DNA of 64,000 bases, from assembly GCA_029721435.1 (NCBI GenBank), contig CM056581.1, positions 72,588,712 to 72,652,711 on the forward strand. Reading direction: 5' to 3'. This stretch comes from Gymnothorax reevesii. Taxonomy: Eukaryota; Chordata; Actinopteri; Anguilliformes; Muraenidae. The notes beneath the pieces were generated by a model. The model was not told the DNA's origin and did no database searches. It saw only the letters and a program-made list of their open reading frames with translations. Shown here piece by piece: positions 33,301 through 40,854 of the stretch; position 1 is the first letter of the stretch, and each line of letters begins with the position of its first letter. The translations under genes were made by a program, and so were the position numbers.

Positions 33301-35904
33301 TTTGGTTTTAACACTTTCCCTGTGTTGGATGTCACCTTGATATTTTTGCATACTCCTGGCTTTACTCTCAGTTTTAACTCTCTCCCTGTGGTGGATGTCA
33401 CCTTGATATTTTTGCATACTCCTGGCTTTACTCTCAGTTTTAACTCTCTCCCTGTGGTGGATGTCACCTTGATATTTTTGCATACTCCTGGCTTTACTCT
33501 CAGTTTTAACTCTCTCCTTGTGCTGAATATTGTCCTGATAATTCTTCACACTCTTTGCTTTACTTTTTGCTTTAATCATCTCCCTGTACTTGATATTTTC
33601 CCTGTATTTATTTGCCCTCATCAATTTAATCTTTTCCCTGAACATTACATTACCATGATACATCTTTCTAAACCTTAAATGACATTCTTCCTTAAGCAAC
33701 TTATTCAGTTTTTCCTGTTTCCTTTTTTTCTGCATCAGATATTTTGATTTTGCAGACTTTCTACAAGGCATATGCTCAGTAGCAGCCTCCAACACATCAC
33801 CACAATCACCTACATCTTTTTCAAAATCTACCACCTCATCATTAAATTCAATTGTCTTGTCACTAGCAAAATCATGCATTATTCTAGACCTAGTGTTGTA
33901 ACTCGTAGCAACAACTTTACAGTAATTATAACAGCTCCTCAATCCAGGCTTACAAACACAAACAACAGTCTCAAAATGCTTCCCCATGATATTCTCTAAG
34001 TAAATGCATTCGCCTGACAAATGTTTGTTGCTACTGCTGTACTTAAGCCAACGTCCATCATAAAAAGTAAAGACATCAACCCCTAACCAATCTGCAGCGA
34101 CCTGAATTTCTACCTCTGTAGCCCAAGTGTTCACAGCTCTCATCTTGGACACCTGAAGGTATTCCAACACAGAGGAATATGGACTCCTCAAAAGACATCG
34201 ATATTTATCGCAATTCTTATCCAACTCTTTACATATAGCCAATCTAATCTTGCGATGATGCTTCTGTGAGCCACTCACAGCTTGAGAAATAGCTCTGAAA
34301 AAGCAGTTCCCATCAGCCACAATCATCTCATTTTTACATGGAGCACCCAACGCCCCAACCTCTGCAGACAGTTGACCACCAATCTTCACAAAGTCAACAT
34401 TCAACTTTTCACAAAGAGCTTGGCAAACATCTACACCCAGGGGACAAAAGATTAGCTCCTCATTGCTCACAGCATTAATAAACTCTACATCACAGTCAAC
34501 CTCACCAATATCAAAACTCTTCGACTTCTTTGAATTGTAACTACTAGAAGGGGTTTTACGCTTCCTGCCATCAGTAACTGAAGATTCTGTTGATAAACCA
34601 CTGCTTACCTCGCTGGAAATACCTTGTACAGAAATGGCAGACAACAGTGGACTCACGGCAACATTAGCACCACATTCAGACACACACCTAACTTTTGAAA
34701 CATCATTTCCTTTTCCCTCAGTAATGTCACAACACTCTGCAACTGAAACAGTGCTGATCACTGAAACAAAGCGCTCTGGACCAGCACCCCCAGTGACACG
34801 AACACCACAGAGCTCAAAGGGCTTCTCCCTTGAAGACAAACATTCTGCCAGTTGACAGATGTAGTGATGCAGGTCACCAACACAAGCAAAATGCAGAACC
34901 ACACTTGTGCCATTAGCATCCAACATACCCATGTTACTGCGCGAGTGACTATCAACCACAGTGAACCGTCCACCCTCACAGATGATGGCACAAGTGTTTG
35001 CACACAGTGTCAACAAACACATGCTGTACTGGCAGAAGATCCTCTCAAGACCATTTTGCAGACTGATGTAAACACCGTTGTCAATGTGTTCACCTTCAGT
35101 CACGCCTACTTCTCCCAAAACTGTATCACCATAACTAAACCCAAATACCTGTTCATCTATCTCCAATTGCTCTAACAAATCTGGGACAGAAAGCAGATTT
35201 GTCTCATGAGAGAAAATATTCAACTTGCGCATTTCTGTGTAGAATTCATCACCTAAAACCAACACGCGATCTAAGTCAGGCCTCTCCCATGAGAACACAC
35301 TCTTCAGCATGTGTTTGGCCAAGCTGACCAAAGCTATAGCCATACACTGCAATCCTGCATACTGAAAACGCTCATTCCCCTGGTGAAACGATCCACACAC
35401 TACTTTCACCAACTTTAACCTCTTCTTGCCCTGTGCTGTCACAGCATTACTCTGAGAATCAAAGGGAGCTACACAATCAGGAAGACACACATCAAGAACA
35501 CAATCATCAAAACCAGGAGCAGCAGCAGAAACAGCAGGAGCAGCAGCAGCAGAAACAGCAGGAGCAGCAGCAGCAGAAGCAGAAACAGCAGGAGCAGCAG
35601 CAGCAGAAACAGCAGGAGCAGCAGCAGAAACAGCAGGAGCAGCAGCAGAAACAGCAGTAGCAGCAGACACAGAGGCAGCCTTAGCTTTGACGATCTTCTG
35701 CGGCAGCAGCTGGGAAGCCTCCTGGACAGCAGACTCCATCAGCACAGCAGGGCTCACTGCAGCAGCCTCCTCCCCCACCTCCTCTGACAGTGCAGCCGCC
35801 GACACCTCCTCCTGACCAAAAGACAATAACGTGAAAAACAAAGCTTTACTATTTAAAAAAAAAAAACAATAAACAGAACAAATGTTGCCACCCGTCTCCA
35901 ACAT
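27361..35904 (-). CDS. Helentron replication protein, main exon: C76-like and OTU proteases, Rep, PIF1-like helicase, AP-endonuclease
   Basis: Intact 2847-codon frame. A splice acceptor (TTTTGGTCAG before GAGGAG) suggests the coding exon starts at 35811 rather than at the ATG at 35904, giving 2816 residues here. With the upstream exons (total ~3167 residues) the domains are: Ala/Pro/Val tract; Peptidase C76-like domain (~485-690; Cys507 in LQCM, Asp638 and His640 in VDSHS); OTU domain (~840-970; DGNCFF with Cys854, His963 in KHFET); basic 22- and 18-residue repeats (~1090-1346); DUF6570-like Cys-rich region (~1405-1545); Rep nuclease with HUH motif PHVHALF (31051-31059) and a Tyr-rich AYAVIVYIISYITK motif (~2130-2150); PIF1-type SF1B helicase (Walker A GGAGTGKS at 29338-29361, DEIS, GDFYQLPP, ALSRV); and C-terminal endonuclease (TETW, YRPP, GDFN, LIDH, SDH). 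It should nick, unwind and insert the element in the nucleus. All key residues are present, so the copy may be active. Confidence 0.95.
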   Translation of the reverse strand: MLETGGNICSVYCFFFLNSKALFFTLLSFGQEEVSAAALSEEVGEEAAAVSPAVLMESAVQEASQLLPQKIVKAKAASVSAATAVSAAAPAVSAAAPAVSAAAAPAVSASAAAAPAVSAAAAPAVSAAAPGFDDCVLDVCLPDCVAPFDSQSNAVTAQGKKRLKLVKVVCGSFHQGNERFQYAGLQCMAIALVSLAKHMLKSVFSWERPDLDRVLVLGDEFYTEMRKLNIFSHETNLLSVPDLLEQLEIDEQVFGFSYGDTVLGEVGVTEGEHIDNGVYISLQNGLERIFCQYSMCLLTLCANTCAIICEGGRFTVVDSHSRSNMGMLDANGTSVVLHFACVGDLHHYICQLAECLSSREKPFELCGVRVTGGAGPERFVSVISTVSVAECCDITEGKGNDVSKVRCVSECGANVAVSPLLSAISVQGISSEVSSGLSTESSVTDGRKRKTPSSSYNSKKSKSFDIGEVDCDVEFINAVSNEELIFCPLGVDVCQALCEKLNVDFVKIGGQLSAEVGALGAPCKNEMIVADGNCFFRAISQAVSGSQKHHRKIRLAICKELDKNCDKYRCLLRSPYSSVLEYLQVSKMRAVNTWATEVEIQVAADWLGVDVFTFYDGRWLKYSSSNKHLSGECIYLENIMGKHFETVVCVCKPGLRSCYNYCKVVATSYNTRSRIMHDFASDKTIEFNDEVVDFEKDVGDCGDVLEAATEHMPCRKSAKSKYLMQKKRKQEKLNKLLKEECHLRFRKMYHGNVMFREKIKLMRANKYRENIKYREMIKAKSKAKSVKNYQDNIQHKERVKTESKARSMQKYQGDIHHRERVKTESKARSMQKYQGDIHHRERVKTESKARSMQKYQGDIQHRESVKTKSVVKYRHYIQHRERVKTNSVVKYRQNIQHREKVKTNSVVKYRQNIQHREKVKTNSAVKYRQNIQHREKVKTSSVVKYRQNIQHREKVKTNSVVKYRQNIQHREKVKTNSVVKYRQNIQHRDKVKTNSVVKYRQNIQHRDKVKTNSVVKYRQNIQHRERVKEGSRRKYHDSLEHKQQVIARVMLSRKQKKDESKDFAYVMDQFLEQVRDGPDFVCCVCCRLLFRSQVLRCDKEVYRSNLAMASIAETCINEAYLHKCNEECYVPCQLAISRGQLWICYTCHRKISRGQVPAECWINNLELDPIPPELGCLNSVEQHLIALHIPFMKMLCLPRGGQGGVHGPVTCVPANIVQSVNALPRTSMEGSLVQVKLKRKLTYKGHYEYQFVDTSRVRQAVEFLRRTNVYYSDIEFNEEWVNEFRRQTDEEEAESSREHEAVRAELCQEEQVKDKLTVQADGQVTDTEGVDVEDTSDMAQDEMLHDRQQHCMFQDTCLMPVDIGQEMLDQYMDVVNIAPAEGNSPVRMLTDHSNEAKCFPVLFPLGGNTFHDTRSQRLTLCRYFNNRIMNVDGRFARNVEYIFYAQYMSELDMVISNVSVALRKGKGGQKSLNISQNILQDDDSLKQLLQFDDGFRFLRPIRGTPAFWQSVQKDVFACVRQLGIPTWFCSFSSADLRWQNLLTSILRQEGRAQTVDDLEWADRCQLLRGNPVTAARMFDYRWHCFLKTVLMSPLQPIGRIIDYFYRIEFQQRGSPHVHALFWIEGAPQIDRNEDEEVVEFIDKYVTCELPSDDDTLLDMVSSVQMHSKHHSKSCKKKNTTCRFNFPKPVSARTFLCKIKECKCDWTKAADADPKNKPVCKCFNDDDKMPKTFAESVLTSVKVALESDVPYSDVEDLFRSLNINQDIFEEAYRTIEKKYKVVYRRGLKEVWINQYSKQLLKCWNANMDISFVTDAYAVIVYIISYITKAEREIGLLLNNAHKEASQQGNLSAKDALKKLGSVYLHNRDVCAQEAVYRLTNMHLKECSRKVVFVPTGNNLVKMSLPLSVLRQKASSHNLSTEDMWMTSMVDRYRNRPDNDAFTDMCMATFASEYRVLYKNEKSHNRIKLKNDLGFILRRTRSQFAVVRYMRFNLDKQEEAHFQSLLQLFLPYRADLDLKPEGFELFEQFYNDGKVTFSDGSVHSVQAVVDENRAKFEIDCPHLDRAREIAEQHQGIDEDAWGELCPEQEVERLECLEERRQQQGAEVEQEQLGDSMDNVPDLADGSRQVAQLERRERILPRSEGLALVRSLNETQMAVFNKIRQWCLQKVMGKNPQPLHVFVTGGAGTGKSHLIRAIQYEAGRLLSTLCRQPDDICILLTAPTGVAAYNLNAATIHHRFNIGIHATLPYTPLGEEKLNSLRAELSHLQILIIDEISMVDHNLLAYVHGRLRQVKQTGDFSPFGNVSVIAVGDFYQLPPVKGKPLYSGQVAVDLWCNFSVVELKTVVRQKDNVFAQLLNRLRVRSKDTPILKSDIELLKLRETGEESSALHIFPTNMQVSEHNLKQLFAMCPDHVVIEAKDYRNNRKTGKLELMVGHHSDAADTCLPSSLCLARNARVMLCKNIDVEDGLVNGACGTVTQMDFGQDETFPLTVYVKFDDDRIGSIRRRKRAHAAIECRFSTAIDPEEEKTRKRGGLRRQFPLKLAWACTVHKVQGLTVDEAVVSLKQVFAPGQAYVALSRVTALSGLIIRDFEERAIYCKGTIKEAMESMPQFLTAQPKPSLNPHSFSVYLMNVQNLSRHWFDLMSCTHHLRPHYIALTETWLTTQSPLHCVQINNYSFQSRPRSLCYNSSNPKLSELQNMEHGGVGLYYVNHLHSDILQVPDFNLECLVCHCNEFNILMAVIYRPPIYPISIFKQNLGKLLDWLNPMQKTIIVMGDFNENLLKTTTLCQYMLKKGFSQHVTQETTENGTLIDHVYVKTTQYDVECTVMPTYFSDHEGILCSFNVKDQMH
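32825..33600 (-). repeat. In-frame coding minisatellite (66-bp and 54-bp units)
   Basis: Inside the main exon, 22-residue units (RERVKTESKARSMQKYQGD type) are followed by about nine 18-residue units (REKVKTNSVVKYRQNIQH). Both lengths are multiples of three, so the frame is kept. Copy 2 has only about two of the 18-residue units at the same place. The repeats are highly basic and probably form a charged helical linker; a nucleic-acid-binding role is only a guess. The antisense strand also reads open here, a by-product of the repeats. Confidence 0.9.
35515..35665 (-). repeat. Ala/Pro/Val/Ser coding repeat near exon start
   Basis: GCAGCAG-rich repeat coding for about six AAAPAVS-type units. Copy 2 has almost none of it, so this is a second length-variable coding repeat. 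Antisense frames rich in Gln are artefacts of the same DNA. Confidence 0.85.
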
Positions 35905-36071
35905 TCACATCACACAAAACGATCACACCTGCTGCACAGGGGAGCTGGTCCCGAAGACGGAAAAATGGAAAAGACAGTCATTGAAAAGCTACACTCCTTT
36001 TTTCTAGCTGTGTGTTGTGAACTTATACTATGAACATTTCCATGTCAGTGACATACTGAAATAGTACCAAC

Positions 36072-37066
36072 CTGCCTCTGTCGTCCTCTGCGCCTGGTGG
36101 CAACACCTCTGCGTTGACGCTCCACACGAGAAGCCTGGAGAGAGAAAGAAAAAAAAAATAAATAAAAATAAAATAATTCGCCATTGCCTTCCTGTTTTTA
36201 TTTTTTTTCTGGACAATGATACGTATAATTTGAATGAAAGTTACCCGGCCGGCTGAAGGAGAGGCAGTGCAGTCAGATCCAGAAGGAGAAACGCTCTCCA
36301 GGGCGTCCAACACGGCGCTGCTGAACCACACAGGGTTGGGCGAGATGACAGACGACTCCAATGCAGACGTTCCAGCCTTGAAAAAACAAGCAAATAAAAA
36401 AAGCTCAGAATAAATACATAAGAAAAAGGTCAGATTTTCTTTTTGTCAAAATGAATGGTCAAACTACAACACATTACCTTGGCTCCCTGACGTACAACGG
36501 TCCACTCCAATGGGTCACTGCGACGCGGCACGGGGGGGGGGCCCGTCACAACCAGCTTGGGCGGGGTCCTGCTGCTGGGCGATGTCCGGGGAGACACCTG
36601 GGGCCTGGGAGGAGGAGGAGCCAACTGGTGCATTGCAGCCACCCACAGAAGCTGCGCCAGGATAGGGGATCCAACGGTGTCGCTGAGGTGCACCTGAAAA
36701 GCAGTCAACACACCATACATTTAACTATATATTTGATACGAGAAAAACCTTCAAGTCCAAACATCACGTCAAAAAACCGTTAGCATTACTTACGCCATCA
36801 TGGCACCACAGCTGCAATCGCTGCAGAGGGAAGTGCTCAGCCACAGACACGTACGGGAGACCTGAAAAAAAATAACATTGATGTTTCTTAACATTTTCAT
36901 ATGAGAAACATTTGAGTCAGACAGCACATTCAATTACTTTTATGGCAGCAGATGTCTAAAACCAATGTACCCATGCGAGCTGCAACACGATGGTACTCCT
37001 GACGAAACAACTCCTGCAGGCCCGGCTCCACGTTCAGGCGAGGGGGGAAGTCCAGCACGAACACCT

Positions 37067-37110
<44 letters not shown>

Positions 37111-37980
37111 CAAAGTTATCATCTTCAAAAGAAGGAAGCAAGAAAATACAAGCTGCTCACAACAGCAGTCAACAGCAATTGCATAGTACTCACCTTGGTC
37201 CAACGACTGCAAACAGCGCTCAGGAGCGCACTGAAGTCCAGCGACGCCTCACCGATGGTCCTGCTGGCAGTGAGGTTGTTGCTCGGGGCACACACGCAGA
37301 CAACATCTGGGGTCCATGGAAGAGCAGCATGCAACACCTCCTTCCTCAGCTCCGAAGCCTGAGCACCTGGAACAGACAGAAAAGCAAAAGACAGGGGTCC
37401 CTCCGGCATGTCCACAAAACCGTCCACCATGGCTCGCAGGTGAGAGTCTCCAACGACGAACACCAGCTGCAAGAACAGATACACCGCATTAGAACACAGA
37501 CCAACCACAAATACCAACTACCTGTACACTCTGCATTACTAAAAACAAATACCTGCTTCTCTGGATGCTGAGCAGGAGTGACCAACTTGAAGGATCGCTG
37601 AGTCAGGTGTGAAGTTGGCCATCTCCGCACACGATGGCGGAAACCAGTACCGCGACCTGTGAAATTGAAATCCAACTTATGAATGTCATCCAAAAAAAAT
37701 AGCATTATATTTAAAATCTGCAACTTGAACATTAAAAAAATTCAAACAAGAGTTTGTCACTATCCCCCGCCGAGACGGATGGACATACGTACGGGAGCAG
37801 CTGGATACTATATCCCCTGCTTAGCGCTAAACACAGCGGGGGTAAAAAAAAATGTAAACAATTAAACTGATACTTACGAGCAACAAACTCGGGGACAGGC
37901 AGCTGGGGAGTCCAAGGCTGCTGCAACGCCATCCTCTGCTTCAAAGCTTGAGCGCGTCGGTAAGCCTTTCCACGTGGCAT
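36072..37980 (-). CDS. Upstream coding exons 1-8 of the Helentron gene: SGNH/GDSL-hydrolase-like domain
   Basis: Eight exons read on the minus strand: 37980-37878, 37656-37553, 37466-37194, 37064-36971, 36861-36794, 36693-36478, 36376-36245, 36134-36072, then the main exon from 35811. Every border is GT-AG (several GTAAGT donors), lengths sum to 1053 nt, and every phase fits, giving 351 residues from ATG ([11 protein letters not shown]) straight into the main exon. The SGNH blocks are recognisable: [10 protein letters not shown] (Ser77), SVPGA (Gly103), APSNNLT (Asn132/133) and CHDGVHLS (Asp213, His216). Family knowledge: such hydrolases cleave esters; the substrate here is unknown. The Pro-rich and Arg-rich exons 6-8 look like a linker. 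Fusion to the transposon protein is inferred from splice-phase continuity, and no transcript is available. A captured or separate gene remains possible. Confidence 0.78.
37072..37107. repeat. (AG)n microsatellite in intron 3
   Basis: Run of GA/AG steps just upstream (minus sense) of the exon 4 acceptor. On the minus strand it gives a CT-rich polypyrimidine tract ending in GTGTGTAG, so it serves as part of the splice acceptor. Confidence 0.85.
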
Positions 37981-38105
37981 CTAAATTCAAAGAACAAAAT
38001 TATTCAAAGTTCACAGAACAATGATGAATGCATGCCAAACATACTCATCCTTTTGCCAGACAAAGTTTCACCACAACATTCAAATACACAAATTTTTAAA
38101 CTTAC

Positions 38106-38406
38106 CTTGGCAGTCAGACTTAGGCAACTACTATAAAACTTGTGTGTTCACAGGTGTGTGTGTGTGTGTGTGTGTGCGCGCAAGTGTCTGTGGAGATGTG
38201 TGGGTGTGCAGGTGAGTCAATGAGCAGAGTAGGTGAGTAATTATCAGTTACGTGTGTATTAACCAAGTGAATATATAAGTGAGGAAAAATGTGCAAGGCG
38301 ATTTGAATCCGTGGATCAGATATGTACAGAAGGTCGCAAGAAGATCGTTTTTGACAACAGTCAAAGCAGGAGAGCATCAGAATTCACAGGCAGCAGAGAG
38401 GGATAT
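38106..38406 (-). other. Candidate 5' UTR exon of the Helentron gene
   Basis: On the minus strand an acceptor-like TTTTATCTACAG precedes 38406, and a strong donor CCAAG/GTAAGTTT ends the segment at 38106. The intron 38105-37981 ends in GAATTTAG immediately before the start ATG of exon 1. It contains a (TG)n run at about 38153-38176. No long frame is present, so it would be untranslated. Inferred from splice signals only. Confidence 0.45.
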
Positions 38407-39039
38407 CTGTAGATAAAAGGAACACCTTAATTATGGCAATACAATCATGTACAAAGTTTACACAAAGAAACTTTTGTCAATCAGAAGAGAAGATATTCCA
38501 AAACATCTAGGATTCACAAATGCACCACTGTAGCAAATTATCATTTAAAAATGTTGTCCCATTACGCAAAATCCATACAAAATGTTTGCTTTCCACGACA
38601 CCATTGCTGAATTTTTTCATCTCAACCATGCTGACACATGCACATGCATGCACATCAAATAAACCCATTTGCACAGTTATTAAACACACACCACTATACA
38701 ACATAACATCTTGAGTACAAAGTGGTTCTCATTTGTCAAATAAGGAATAGCACTCATGTCAAAAAGCATGAATTACCAACATTTTTAGTTTACATTTGCA
38801 TGTTCAAGTCACAATAAAGGGCTACAACCATTTCAGAGCCCAGCTATCAACATTAACGAGGCAAAAAAAAAAACTTCCGCAAAACCACACACAATCAAGC
38901 AATATGAAGCCCCTCGCTGTCAGAACATAAAACCAAAATCAGACTGCTTATTATTCGATGCATTGATTTACTATTCCTTTCTCCAATAAAAAATTGTAAG
39001 TAACGTTAGACACTTCCCATACCACAATTCCCCTCAATG

Positions 39040-39415
39040 CACATAAAATGGCCGACATCACGTGATTGCTAGCTGTAACACTTACTTCTAACAAACGTTA
39101 GTAGCAATAATACCTCTGAAATAAATTACAGCATCATTTAAAATCGTTCCGGAAAAAAACCAAGAAAATAAAAACTGGATACATTACAGGAAAAATGCTG
39201 GTTAGCTAACGTTAGTAGAATGCAATCGCTAGTTAGGCCTACTACACTCGTTCAATGCAAACAAAGGCATCGGCCGCCATCTTGATAGCTGGCTGTAATT
39301 CTAATTTCCAACAAAGGTTAGTAGCAATAAAACCTCTGAAAAGAATTAGAGCATCGTGTAAAATCGTTTCAGAAAAAACCCCGAAAAATTCAATACTGGG
39401 TACATTATTCTTTCC
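39040..39415. repeat. Diverged direct duplication, ~215-bp period
   Basis: Sequence around 39040-39190 recurs at about 39255-39415. Shared stretches include GTTAGTAGCAATAA, ACCTCTGAAA, AAAATCGTT and GGGTACATTA/GGATACATTA. Both copies carry a GGCCG(C)CAT motif in front. The divergence shows it is older than the array duplications. Confidence 0.8.
39273..39284. promoter_or_regulatory. YY1-like motif GCCGCCATCTTG
   Basis: Exact match to the widely used YY1 core consensus GCCGCCATNTTG. A second one (GCCGCCATATTG) lies at 40313-40324. YY1 sites direct transcription initiation in mammalian LINE-1; a similar role here is conjecture. Confidence 0.4.
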
Positions 39416-40312
39416 AAGGTATTTATTTTAAAAAGCTAACTGGCCGATAGATGAAACGAGTCACTTACCAACTCAATGATTTACTTCTCCGTCTTTCTTA
39501 GACAGAGAAAAATCCACCACCAAAATTAATTTCCACTGAGTTGGCAGCTACAAACCATATCTAGTAAACGTTACTCAAGTGAACAAAACTAATCAAACCG
39601 AAAATTAGCCATATATACGACACAGTCTCAACTTATCAAGTAACGTTACCGCAAAGAAACAAAAGGCCTTCCTGTGGCGAATTGTTTTTCGACACCGATT
39701 GACCTGAAAAACATCACTACGGCCCACAAATGCGATAATTCAAAGACAAACGGAAACTTTAACTTCAAACACCACCGTAACAAACTCGCTGCAGCGCTAT
39801 AAGATAACATTATGGAAAACAATTACGACTAAACTGTAGCAAAAATCTGAGGAGCGAACAAGCGTAGTTCTTACCTCAATGCATCAGCTTGTCTGAAGAA
39901 TTCAAAATGGTGTCCAGCTTTAAACGAAGTGGCAAAGTCCCGCCCTTTCCGCTGACCTTTATGCGACATAAAATCTGAGAAAAACTATGTCGTACTCAAT
40001 GGCGTTAGAAAAACTATTTTTCGACCCCCTTTGCAATACACCATGAATTACACATATGATGTTTGTTGATTTGAAATGCAATTTTGCAAGTCAATAAAAT
40101 AGCAGTTTATTCTCTTCCGGGGTCACGCTCACGAGAATTCCGGGTACGTGTCCCTGCGGTGCCGAGAAATGCACCTCCGCCTTGAAACGCATCCCATTAC
40201 GTCACTCTGTTCGAAATCTATGATCGACTGAGTTTTCCCTTAAATATATATATATTTAGAACACTAGATTGCTTATGTCTTCATATTAACATTATCCAAA
40301 GCGGAGCACCCG

Positions 40313-40324
40313 GCCGCCATATTG
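40313..40324. promoter_or_regulatory. YY1-like motif GCCGCCATATTG
   Basis: Second match to GCCGCCATNTTG, same orientation as the one at 39273. Confidence 0.4.
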
Positions 40325-40551
40325 ATACACCCATCTGCTTCATAAAAACGAATGGTTTCCTATGAGGCCAATTTCAAAGAACTCCATACAAGCGAGAAAG
40401 GCCGAGATGTTCAGCTGCCTTTTGTGGCAATATTTATTGAAGAACTGTACCGTTTCATGCGTTAGTTAACGTAGAAACGCAAAGTTGTCAGAACGGACCG
40501 CTGACTGAAAGCGAACGAAAGCGACTGATATCGGCTGGGGCTGCATTGACT

Positions 40552-40629
40552 ACCCAGATAGCAAGCTCCTCCGCTCCGGATCTGCCCCGGCTAAAGCGCA
40601 TTAGGAGTGGAGGAGCTTGCTATCTGGGT
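40552..40629. repeat. 26-bp inverted repeat (long hairpin)
   Basis: Arms 40552-40577 (starting ACCCAGATAGCAAGCTCC) and 40604-40629 are reverse complements over 26 positions except one G/T pair, with a 26-nt loop. It sits near the expected 5' border of Helentron copy 1 and could be an element-end hairpin, a small foldback insertion or a regulatory structure. No target-site duplication is evident. Confidence 0.75.
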
Positions 40630-40713
40630 TAGTGGTAAATAAAATTGAAAGCTAACTAACAAACTAGCTAGCTACTTGTAATTGACATTCAACGAAAATA
40701 CTTCTTACCCGCA

Positions 40714-40825
40714 TAATGTATAAAACATTGGACCAGTCGCTTTGTCTGTTTTATACAGAGCTCGAAAAAACAATATATAAAACATTGGACCAGTCGCTTG
40801 GTCTGTTTTATACCGAGCTCCAAAA
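40714..40825 (-). promoter_or_regulatory. Two 57-bp repeats carrying TATA palindromes, candidate promoter
   Basis: TAAAACATTGGACCAGTCGC recurs at 40721 and 40778, a 57-bp period. Each copy has a palindrome GTATAAAACA ... TGTTTTATAC (40718-40727 with 40747-40756; second right arm 40804-40813), so a TATAAAA box lies on both strands. A minus-strand donor (GCGG/GTAAGAAG) lies at 40708. This could be the promoter and short first exon of the Helentron transcript. No transcription evidence is available. Confidence 0.45.
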
Positions 40826-40854
40826 GACAACGAGGGGTGAAAGGCTTCACTAAC

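Larger units (their letters stand above)
26501..40850 (-). mobile_element. Autonomous Helentron (Helitron2-type) copy 1
   Basis: Large rolling-circle transposon with its gene on the minus strand. The 3' end in coding sense is at 26501: reading plus, it begins TTAAAGCTGCAAGCAGCG, in which GCTGC-AA-GCAGC is a perfect short stem-loop, then GACGGGTCCTCGCCCACC. The same terminus and ~100 bp of adjoining sequence occur at 55192 next to copy 2, which fixes this border. The other border is not proven; it should lie near 40.8 kb, where sequence of the non-autonomous array starts. Family knowledge: Helentrons encode Rep/helicase with an added endonuclease and an OTU domain and leave no target-site duplication. 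Confidence 0.88.
38407..40850 (-). other. 5' non-coding part of Helentron copy 1
   Basis: AT-rich sequence without a supportable gene. Further donor-like sites on the minus strand lie at 39874 (GAG/GTAAGAAC), about 39467 (TTG/GTAAGTGA) and 40708 (GCGG/GTAAGAAG), so alternative 5' UTR exons are likely. It also contains a direct duplication, two YY1-like motifs, a long hairpin and duplicated TATA palindromes listed separately. Confidence 0.55.

Noticed and set aside
32797..33678. 293-codon plus-strand frame and related frames opposite the Helentron repeat array
   Set aside because: Antisense shadow of the in-frame 54/66-bp coding repeats; the sense strand carries the conserved Helentron protein.
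34800..35400. Endogenous herpesvirus fragment, because of the Peptidase C76-like domain
   Set aside because: The domain is in frame inside an intact Helentron protein and no other viral gene is present. A shared fold does not show a viral insertion.
35433..35660. Gln-rich plus-strand frame
   Set aside because: Antisense of the GCAGCAG Ala/Pro/Val repeat of the Helentron gene.
35811..35904. ATG at 35904 as the true start of the Helentron protein
   Set aside because: The first 31 residues are not matched in copy 2, and a phase-correct splice acceptor at 35811 links to upstream coding exons. It cannot be fully excluded as an alternative start.
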